A stretch of 64,000 nt of DNA, taken from assembly GCF_012273895.1 (NCBI RefSeq), contig NC_052107.1, forward strand, positions 3,410,001 through 3,474,000, given 5' to 3'. Under the pieces are notes generated by a model. That model was not told the origin of the DNA. It did no database searches and was given only the letters and a program-made list of their open reading frames with translations. Source of the stretch: Zerene cesonia. Taxonomy: Eukaryota > Arthropoda > Insecta > Lepidoptera > Pieridae. Below are positions 49,401 through 61,400 of the stretch, one piece after another. Position 1 is the first letter of the stretch. Each line of letters starts with the position of its first letter. A program made the translations under genes and the position numbers.

Positions 49401-52400
49401 GAATCTTTACTATTTCTAATGGATTCGTGAATACTACTTGGGATGCGCCAGCCTGCAGAAAACAAAAAGAAATAAATTGCAATGTTATTAAGAGTTAAAT
49501 TAAATTCATCATTTGTTTAGAGTTCGTACTATATAGGTTGTGATTTTTTTAATTTATTTATAAATGAAATGTTGGAAATATTTTATTTTTAAACAACATT
49601 TTAATAAATCTGTCTCAATAATAATTTAACTCTGTTTGTATCTGACTTTGTTTCAATTAATATGATTAAACAAACAATAAAATATTTAATTATTTCACAG
49701 TGATAGAAATAAATAGTACTCACACATGCACCGGCTAAGACTTCAGCACCAAGAGTAAGGTTGCCATTTTTGTCCATTAGTTTATCTCGTACTAAGTCAT
49801 TCATCTATAAATATAAAAATATTACCATGATACATCAGTTTTTATAATTTCTAAAGCGTTTATTTAAGTTTTAACATAGACTATATAGATATAGTAAAAT
49901 TCATTCTATTTATTTTTTTAATTAAGTTAAACAACAGATATCAAAATTCAAATTAAGTATTTCACAATTAAAAACATTAAAATATTGGTTTATAAATCAT
50001 TCAAAAGATAAGGAACTTTAATGTAAAAATTACAAAACTTTATCAAATACATTTAAAGAAGTTATATAGCTATAAATAAATATGCAATATGATAATGAAA
50101 AACAGAATTACAATCGAAACACAGCCATAAGTCATCATTTAACTTCATAAATAGGTATATACTCACAGTCAATTTAATAGCTTTCTCCGGGGCTACTCCT
50201 ATCAATTGGGGCACGAGACCTCTATAGAGGCCAAACACTCCTTCGTGGCGGATGACCTTCTTGAAGCAATCCCATGAGTTCCTGTAGGCCACTTCACCAA
50301 TGAAGGAGCCCGTACGTTGGTTCTGCATTCTGGTCTTCACCAGGTCTATCGGGTATACTGCGGAGGCACCCACCGCTGGAAAACGAATTATGATTATATT
50401 ACAGAATTCTTTTTCGTGTGAAGAAAATATAAAACTAAATAAATAGTTGCTATTTCTGTATTTTTTCTATATTCCTAGCAATTACATAACATTCCATTTA
50501 TTGAGATTATGGAGTCCTAAAATTTTTCTTTGTTATTTTTATTGTTATGAGAGATTTTTTAAACACCAAATATATTGAAATACAAAATTAATTATAATAA
50601 TCCTTCAACATTTCTCAGTCCTAAAATTCCATTTTTACTTTAAGATTAGTTACAAAATATTCCAGTTTTTTCAATACAATAGTAAAATACTTGCCACCAG
50701 CAATGGAACCCAGGGTGAACCTGTATGTGCTCTCCAATATTTGAATTAAAACACTCCTTTCTTCGGGACTCTGAAACAAGCATACACATTATATTTATCA
50801 GAATCTTTTATATTCCTTGGTTCCATGAATCGCTTAATAGGCAGTGCGTTGACACGGATATCAAAGCATCATTTATAATTTGGAAAAACCATTTTAGTGT
50901 ATGTATATTTTGAATAACATGTATTTTGCTTGTGAGGGTATATTATGTAATAAAAGTAAAGTAAATTTATCTAGTTTTTCTTAACTATTGGATTATACTA
51001 CTAGTAAAAGATAAGAGAACATGAAATGACATTTGAAAATTATTTTTTGCCATTGAGTAATTTCTACTTATATATTTTGCCTTAAATATGATTATTGAGT
51101 ATATTAAAAGTAAAACAATCTTCGTAAAATTTTTCGAGAAGATAAAATACAAAACAGGAATACAACCAATGAAAAGACATTTCTCATACCAATCTTTTCA
51201 GTTCTCCATTCAATAAATTCATGAATGCCTTGGATTTTTTTACAATTCCTTACTTTTTTATGTTTTTCAATACATAAAATATGATCGCAGGAATATAATT
51301 TTATCATTCGAATGTTCATAAAAGAATTAATTAAACAATTACTATGTTAATGTTATCAGTGACCCTTGCTATTTTTCTATTGCCAATTGAGTATAATATC
51401 GCCATCCGCATCAACGCATTTATTAAAATAAGCTACCGTGCAATATATTGTGTCTGCAAGCTCCTGATTGGTAAGGTTGTAACAAGTATTCGAGGCTTTT
51501 ATATTAGCAATATTCATAAAATGGGTCTGGGATCAAATACATGAATAGAAATAATTTCTTAAATAGGAAAAATATACAAGCCGATCACACTTTAGTCAAA
51601 AAAAATCGTTTTAACCGTATAATATCACTTATGATGCGATTGGATGATTGGAGAGATAATGATTAATTGCGAGCAGCTTGTAGTTTTTGATTTTTATTAT
51701 AAATGGTTTGGTGATGTATAAATTAATAACTTGCCCTGAGAAAACATAAATTAGCTTAACATTAAATTAAATGTAATATATTGCATGTACAAAATTACTA
51801 GTTTTGTATAAGCAATAATTACTGCTCAGTATAAAAGGAAGTGAAATAGCAGTTCATTTACGATGCGTAAAAATCACCTGTTTCCCAAAAAAAAATATCC
51901 ATCAGTAGTTCAAATATCCAAAAAATAAACGAAGGTAATAATCAAATAAAGAAAAAATTAGGCAGCGATTTGTACTAAATGTCGGATAAATGAGGAGAGA
52001 TCGTGAGATTTCAGCATCATTTATAAATGATAGTCCATCTACAAACATACCTTTTATCTTTTAATATAAAGCAAACAACTAAAGTCCCACAATCAGTAAG
52101 TAAAAGAAACATAGAAACATCATAACTTCAATGTCCTTTGTACTCACCAGGATGCTCCGAAACAAGTTTACTAATCGAAAAGGCCCTCTTAACATATTTA
52201 CCTCCTCCTTTTGAGCATTGAAAGAAAGAGAAAAATACATAGCGGTGAGTTAGTGATGTTTCCGAAACGCATATTAACAAACATCTACAAACATACATAA
52301 GTCTTCCACACTGCTCCTGTAAGGATCTGAAGCGTCGTGAGATGGTTTGGCTTAAGACAAAAGGCGAACTTACCGACACGGCCTTGATTTCAGCAACTCT

Positions 52401-55400
52401 TCTTGTCACTTGTTTGAAGTATTGTTCGGGGGTGATTGCGTTCAAATCATTGTACACGATACGTCTGCGAAGAGATCGAACTACTCATCAGAGAAAACTT
52501 ACACAGTTATTAGTTAATGAGAAAAGGAGATAATTATTTCAGAGAAAAACTTCCATTCATCATGGATTTGATAGACAACCAGCAGCGATCTCCGTGTTTT
52601 GATCTATGTGACACAAAAATAATATTAATATGCGTGGAAACTTATGAGTGGTTTGTAGTGCAATTCTAAGCTGTAACAAACTTGTTTTCACACAGCAACC
52701 GAACCCAGATTGTCTCGTATTGTAAGCCATGTCCGCAGGCAGCGCTGTCGTGGCCGAATCAGGACTGGGTATAGAATAATATAATGCGTTACATAAAATT
52801 ACACTATACAATAAGTGGGATAACAACATCGCATGTGGATTTTTCTTTTCTAGTGTATATGTCAATTCACAAAAGATGTTTATTTTAATCCTTGCGTCTG
52901 GACATAGTAATAAAGCCTAGCTTGAGTACGCCTTCATTAACGTCTGCATTAAAAGACCTTTAAATGACCAACAAAAAATAAACTTTTGGTTTTTATGGTC
53001 TAATACAGTTTTCTTTAGCGCACAGCCCCGGCTTCGCTCAGGTGCTTGCACGTATAAACTATCCTCTTGAATCACACTATCTATTTAAAAAAACCTGCAC
53101 CTAAATCCGTTTCGTAGTTATAAAGTTCTAAGCATACATAGGGGCAGACAGTGTGAAGCATCTTTTTACACCATGTAGTAAAGAAGTTAAGCACGTGCAT
53201 TATTTATTATTTATGAACAAAAGGCGCTTTCTTCTATAACTGGACAAACACGATCTCGCCTGCCACGGCCACCAAATTGTTTTTATAGTTTTATTTATGC
53301 ACGTGAATAGAAATCTAAATAGGTTACCGAGCAATAATTTAATACTTAAGCTTAGAGCCAAATAATTCATCTATATTTGTACACAAAGGTTATCTCAAAT
53401 ATAACAATGTCGTTACATCGAAAACAAGCAAATTGCATTATAATGGGGACAGCATAAAAAATATTGAAACGGATAAGTCTGTAATATAATTGATTTAAAA
53501 TAATAGTGTAATATTAAACTACTTTTTTTATCTTATTGTTAATGATGTGCAAATAAATATCCATATCAAATCTTTATTATGACTAATAATTCGACTGGAT
53601 TGATAAAAATGTCACGGCAATACCTTTCATGTACTAAAGGGATATCTGGTGTAGATAAGAACGATTTAAGATTGTACGCTTATCTATAGTAATTCTATAA
53701 TATATCTAAATTATGAGTGCGTAATGAACGCTGTTTGTCTGTATGTCTCTTTTTTATGCCGAGAAAGGATATAGTATAGTTTTATTCCAGAAGCCCATGG
53801 GTACGGGAACTATGTAGGGATAGCCTGTGATTTGACTACGAGGCCAAACTCGTGGGCCGTAATTCACTATTATAAATGAGAAAATTACTTCGTGTGTTTT
53901 GTATCTCGACTTCTACAACCTTTTCTTTCAAAAGCCTAAACCACTGAACCGATATGAATTAAATATGGTTCATCCTATCTTATAATTTGAGATGCGAAAA
54001 AGGACGTAAGTTTTTATCCGGAAAACTTATGGTTAAGAGACCTATGTGAGGACCCTGGGACTGTCTATATTTTCCTTTAAAAAAAGAAAGGCGGAAAGCT
54101 AGTATCATATATTTTAATGCGTAACGCGCTATGTGGTTATATAGCGGAATTTTTTTATAATTCTAAGATTCTGCGTATGTTTATCAATCTAATCTTTATT
54201 ACAGTTTTTTTTTTTTTGTATTAATATAATAACGTGATACAGGCGATATCGATATAGGTTAGGTTCACGAATTATGTCTGCAATACCAATGTCAATTGCG
54301 AATAATTTTAGGACGTTACTTTTTCTTTATTACACAAGACTAGATGTGCAACGTGATTTCACCCACATTTTATATGCTCCTCTTTTAATATGGACTATCT
54401 AACACTGGGAGATTTTTTAAATCGAATTATTACCATTAACGCATTCAAACAAACTCTAGTTTCAGCATGTTTTTTATTTGACTTCATAAGTACGTTGAGA
54501 ACATCTCCTTGAAATAACGGGAAGCTAGCAAATCAAATATACTAATATCTTTACATACTCATAGCAAAGTTATTGAATATTAAGTGCACCTAAATGATAT
54601 TGCTATGATGATATTGCAAATTATATTACATAGTACGTATGCTATAACAGATAATCGTGTGTATGTAATCAGATTACACCTTATCAGATTATATCACACG
54701 TGTGTCAATGAAAGGTTCGATCTCTTTCCGTTATATGGACAGAATACTTAAAGGTTATTATGTTTTATTGCATAGATCAGCTGTTTACCGTTTCTCTTTA
54801 TCAATAAGGCCCGAGTTATTAGCAAAGTAATTACTGTTGGTTTACGCTAATATCACTCATTAATGTTTCTATTTCATTCTAATTGGTTTGTAAATAAACA
54901 ATTAACGGTTACGCGATTAGATTTTTGGATAACAATCAAATGTTTGTGATAATATTTTGGAAGACAAATGACATCTAAATGATATTGATAATGCTTGACT
55001 TAACTCATCAGGCATTCCGAGTGCATACGTTTCGCTAATTATTGTATGAAACCACAACAGTTGCCGGCTGTAATATCAATTTAAGCATCGAGTATTAATC
55101 TAAGCAATTATTATTGAATAAATAACAGATTTCGCCAGATTCTGAATATTGCAAATTCGGCACTTGACCTTTTGTATGATGAGTTGTAAAACTATACTAT
55201 TCCAAATACAGACACAACAGATTATATAACTATAATAGTAGAAATAAGCGTTTATTTTATACTTTTTTACGATCATGTTATGTAGATAAAAAGGATTGAA
55301 TTTAAAGAATTATACTTTTGATAGTAACGAGCAAGGATTGTTATCCTAGAGAGACATCGACTTACACATCTTGTGGTTAATATTAATCTTGCAAATTTTG

Positions 55401-58400
55401 ATTTTTCTGAATAATCTCTTAATATATCAGAATCATTCTGAAACATAGCATCGTAATCCCAGATTGGATTATATTAATTCCATAAGTATAGGGAGGTTTG
55501 TTGTAAAAATTTCAGGGTTGTTCCTGCTACAAGGTCATCTTATTAGATACATATAGAAATAGCTACATAATTTATTTTTTATAAAAGTGTCAGGAACAAT
55601 ACACTACTGTACCAAAGATCTATCTTATTTACCTTATAACCTTATTACTTAAAACTTATCCACATCCCCTTACATAAATATATATTTTGACCCACATAAA
55701 CGGTTCNNNNNNNNNNNNNNNNNNNNNNNNNNNNNNNNNNNNNNNNNNNNNNNNNNNNNNNNNNNNNNNNNNNNNNNNNNNNNNNNNNNNNNNNNNNNNN
55801 NNNNNNNNNNNNNNNNNNNNNNNNNNNNNNNNNNNNNNNNNNNNNNNNNNNNNNNNNNNNNNNNNNNNNNNNNNNNNNNNNNNNNNNNNNNNNNNNNNNN
55901 NNNNNNNNNNNNNNNNNNNNNNNNNNNNNNNNNNNNNNNNNNNNNNNNNNNNNNNNNNNNNNNNNNNNNNNNNNNNNNNNNNNNNNNNNNNNNNNNNNNN
56001 NNNNNNNNNNNNNNNNNNNNNNNNNNNNNNNNNNNNNNNNNNNNNNNNNNNNNNNNNNNNNNNNNNNNNNNNNNNNNNNNNNNNNNNNNNNNNNNNNNNN
56101 NNNNNNNNNNNNNNNNNNNNNNNNNNNNNNNNNNNNNNNNNNNNNNNNNNNNNNNNNNNNNNNNNNNNNNNNNNNNNNNNNNNNNNNNNNNNNNNNNNNN
56201 NNNNNNNNNNNNNNNNNNNNNNNNNNNNNNNNNNNNNNNNNNNNNNNNNNNNNNNNNNNNNNNNNNNNNNNNNNNNNNNNNNNNNNNNNNNNNNNNNNNN
56301 NNNNNNNNNNNNNNNNNNNNNNNNNNNNNNNNNNNNNNNNNNNNNNNNNNNNNNNNNNNNNNNNNNNNNNNNNNNNNNNNNNNNNNNNNNNNNNNNNNNN
56401 NNNNNNNNNNNNNNNNNNNNNNNNNNNNNNNNNNNNNNNNNNNNNNNNNNNNNNNNNNNNNNNNNNNNNNNNNNNNNNNNNNNNNNNNNNNNNNNNNNNN
56501 NNNNNNNNNNNNNNNNNNNNNNNNNNNNNNNNNNNNNNNNNNNNNNNNNNNNNNNNNNNNNNNNNNNNNNNNNNNNNNNNNNNNNNNNNNNNNNNNNNNN
56601 NNNNNNNNNNNNNNNNNNNNNNNNNNNNNNNNNNNNNNNNNNNNNNNNNNNNNNNNNNNNNNNNNNNNNNNNNNNNNNNNNNNNNNNNNNNNNNNNNNNN
56701 NNNNNNAAGTAATAAATGTTATTTGCAGTTAACAATTTTCTTTTTTCTTTATTACAATATTTATGGCAAGACTAGGTATACAGTCGAATTGATCATCTTT
56801 TTTGAAGGTTAAAACTCCAACTCACCCGTTAGTATGATGAATCATATCGCACAGACTGAACAAAATGTCCACTTCCAGAGGTGTAATCTGGCTCATCATT
56901 TGGGCGGAATGCAGGAACTCCTCTTTCGTGACCTCTTGCGTTCGGTGTCCGTTCGTGGCGTTCAAATATACTCTCTTGATCAGTTCCATGTTATTGAGGA
57001 GCGAGTTAAATGCCATGTAGTACGGGAAACTGATTTTTCTCTCACCTTGCGGGAAAACGGACGCCTGGAATATATATCATTTATGGAAAAATAGAGAAAC
57101 AAAACTGTTTATTGCTCAAGACTGCGAAAAATTATAAACTAGTGATGCTTCATTATTTTTTTTGTGAATGAGCTTTAAAATTAGCATTAAAATGGTATAA
57201 TTACGAAAATTCATTGTTCATAAGTATTAATACATGTTTAATTTCATGTAGTGCATAAGAAAATAACTTTCATAGTATGGTGCGGTCTTTCAATGTTATT
57301 TGTAAAACAGTTGACAACAAGGTAAAGACAAAACTACAAAGCAATGTTACTAACATTAACAAACGCTGTACATAATTGCATGTCTGTAAATATTGGTTAC
57401 ATAGTTGATTTTAGGTGAGTTTTATATACATTTAAATAAAACCGATTCTTTTTTACGTAAGAAGACGTCCCCGACGTCTCTGAGGAGGAAGATATCACTT
57501 CAAGTTCTATTCCAACGATTCACGTATCAAATAAAAAATATCTCGATGTAAAACCAACAATATATATGAGAACCTCATTCGTTTTTGGCAACGTCGACTA
57601 ATCATTTAAATAACATATCTTTTATCACCCTCATGTGACATGTCTGTTATAAAAATATCACACAGATTTATGGTCCATAGTTAACATACAGAGCACAATC
57701 ACTCCATAACTAAGTAGTTTCATCGATAAACGCCATAAAAACCCGTCAATAAGTATGTCAAGCATTTTAATAAAGATAAACGAGACACAATGTATCATAA
57801 AAAAGCAATAAATGTTCAGTGTGCTTTAACTAAACTATAGAAGAAAAAATTCAAGTAAAATTATGCCGAAAATTTATCTTATTCTATCATTTGCCCGCGG
57901 TTTCGCACGCGTTAAACTCGGAGTAGTTTGATGTTATTAATGATGATTTTACTGAAAAACTACTTGGTCTGTTTTAAAAAGTATTTTATCACAAGAAAGT
58001 TACAGCGTTGCACATGACTATTTGTTTACCCTAGGTCATCCCTGATGAAGCCGCGAAAAGTATCGAATTATTTATAAAATTCAAATTTTAAACTGTATCC
58101 GTAAATTTAAAATTAGTATGATGTGATTGATAAGACATTAGGCAAAAGGGATAACCAAATGTACATATTATACACATAATTAACAAGTAATTAAGCATGA
58201 CTTACTACAACCTAACAGTACAAGATTATTATGAGATATAATATTATACATATTAAGTATAACATTATATCAGATTTAAGACATGCTCTGCTATGCTCAA
58301 ATTTTTGGAAATAAAGCTTAAATTGTACCTTCTCTTAACACAATACAAAACCTAAAAGAAATACACAAAAATTACATAAAGAACCAAATTCTACTAATCA

Positions 58401-61400
58401 AAACAACTATTCCACTTACTTCAATGACTTTCGTCTTCAACTCCTTAGTGAGAAGGTGGTTTTTGACGGACAGCATGATATCTCTAAAGTCCCCGACACT
58501 GATGAAACCGCTGCCATCCATGTCACGTTTCTTGAAAGCCTCAACTCCATATTCCTCATGGAAGTCATGTAGGAACTGACTGAACTCTGGGTATGTCACT
58601 AGGCGCTTCTTGTCCTGTGAAGAAAGTTTGTATGGGTTAGTGATGAAAGAAAAAAGGGTTTAGATTATCCTTATTACAATTGTAATGGACTCATAAATAT
58701 TTCATACACTTATATATATTCATGTGCATTTATATTTATCTAACTATTTAGCCACATAAAGTTTTATTTACACAGGATTTATTTTTGGTTTTGTCGTGTG
58801 AGTGTTAATCTGTGGGTTTTAGATCAATAATATTATATAATAATAATATTAAATTGTTGTGATTTAGTCCATTATAGAATATGGAACGGTACCTCCCGCA
58901 CTTTTTTATGGCAGACTTATTGCAGGTCCTTTTCTACTCTATGTTCTCTGTAATACTCTAACTTAAATTTACATTTAAACATATCAACAAAATAGTGATA
59001 AATTTACCTTTCCAAAGTACAGGCGAACGAATGTACTCTCCATGTTGAATGGCAGTTTCTTGTGCAAGGCCGTCTTTTTCATGACGTCGGCAAACTCCTC
59101 TAAAGTAAAACAAAATGCAAATTAATACTTATGTACTCATCATTATCAATAATTGAATTTTAAAGTAATATTCTCATACCAAATGTGACCAGTCCATTTC
59201 CATTAGTATCGAATAGTTGGAAGGCAGTTTTGTAGAGTGCGTCGGGCACACACAAGAGCCCCTCAAAGGCCTGGAACTCCGAGAATGAAATGAACCCATC
59301 CTTGTCCATGTCCACGATGCCAGCGATGAGCTGGACTGACTCCTTGTTGTAATCATCTGTATTAACAAAATTGTTTCAATTTTCATTTTTTTTTAACACT
59401 TTGAGGCATTATTCTTGCTAGCTGCTAATTTCCCTGACAGTGTATTTACCACTTTTTGATACGAAATTTTGTATATTATAGCGTTGTGTGACAGATAAGC
59501 AAAAGAGAACATTTTAGAAAGATGTGAAACCAAGTCTAACTGTTATAATTGACTTATAATAACCTAAGAAACAACTAGGTAAAAAAAACCCATGGAATAT
59601 ATTAATGCAATTATGGAGCTATAAAAATTTACCTTCATCGAACAGTCCAAGGAATTTCCTGACAAAATTCTCACTAGTAATGTACTTTTCACCATCTTTT
59701 TCTATTGTGGCATACCTCAAGAATATCTCTCGAAGTCTATCTGGTTCGGCCCGTTTTAAATAACCAGCCCCCTGAAAAAGAATCACTTGACAGTTAGAAA
59801 ATCATTAAATATTTACCCATACTACCTACTGTTAAAAATAAATAAAATGTTTGGTTGGTTAAGATAGAAGTTAAGATAGTTGTGTATCTAAATGTTATTA
59901 TACACTAATTAAGATATGAATTCATTGATTTCACTGATATAAGTAGATCTGATGTTATAAAAACTTCACATTTAGTTAATAAGTCTCATCCGTAGAACAA
60001 ATACAGAGAAACAATATATTTTATAACCTAATATTCTTTTTAGTGTTACATTGGGAATATATCATGTGAGTATTAATTTTGGTTATATAGTTTTCTTCGA
60101 TTTACGTTGGTTTCTAATAATTTTAACTGAATACTTATGTTCCATAACACTAACTTTATTCTATTTAAAATAAACATAAATTTTATTTATATATCTGTCA
60201 ATAAATTGTAAGGGCTTTTACTTACTTTCATTATAATCAAGAAATTAATACTATTATTGTATTAAAAAATACTCAAACAACTGGCAATTCATAAGCACAT
60301 TTAACATCTATACAACTTGTAGTACAAATGTACTATGTTACTCTGAATAGATTATACATGCTAAATCATAATATGAGTGATAAAGTGTATATAAGTTGAT
60401 TACATAATAACTTGTGACGTTAATTATTGCCATAAGCATCTCTTTACTATGGTAAAAAAAATTCTCAAGTTTAGTGCAGGGTCATGATAAGTTATCAATC
60501 ACTAACCGTTCACATGACTTTAGTAATTATATTTTGTTAAATATTTTGAACATTCCAAACACTGACAAGAAGTGTATGTATTTGTCATCATTCAAAACAT
60601 GTTCTTTATGAAAACATCAAAGTTTAATTGGAATATTTATTTTTTATGTTACACATAATAATAATATAATAAGTAATTTGTGTACCTTAATGTCAATATT
60701 TTATAGAAAGCTAATGTTTTTGATAAAAATCATAAATGGTCACAATAATAGCGTTGGCATTGCGTAATTCTTTAGAAATATTAGATTTTTCAATACATTT
60801 TTATATTTTTTTTAATAGAATACTGCAATATCTTTTGATTTAATTCGCACTATATGTTTCACTAATAATTAACTTCACAATTCACTATTACAACACACAA
60901 TCTTTCAATAACATTATAATAATATAATATATGGATAGATTACCCGTCGTGAAGACATTTTCATGTAAAGCTTGGAGCAGGACTAAAATTAATAGATATT
61001 AAGCAACCACACGTAATAGATAAGAAATTTATTATCATATTGTGTACTCAAGAAATACATTTATCTTACCTACACATTCAGATAATTTTCATCATGCAGG
61101 ATATCTGACATTTCATCAATTAATTAATATATACCCCCAAAATTAAAAATGGTAACGAAATTAATCATACTAAATCGGTGAGTTTGATATATTTCGCATT
61201 ATTGAAAGATTTTTTTTTTATAAAATTCATTTGTTTCTGTCTTTTGACTAAGGTCAAAAAGGTTAGGAAGCTGGTCGACTGATTATCTAATAAAAATTAA
61301 TGATTATCCTAAAACATGTTATGGTAAATAAGTTAAAATGTTATATATACCAAATATTTATCAAACCGTGCTTAGAAAATCATGGTGTTTGTTTGCTGAA

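Noticed and set aside
52208..52373. Reading exon 7 through to 52128 as one 109-codon exon
   Set aside because: The strong gtaagt donor after KAVS and the conserved junction to SPEERS show that the rest is intron. The tail of that frame overlaps the cassette exon in another phase.
55656..56735. Long open frames on both strands (359 and 341 codons)
   Set aside because: They consist of the second 1000-N gap.
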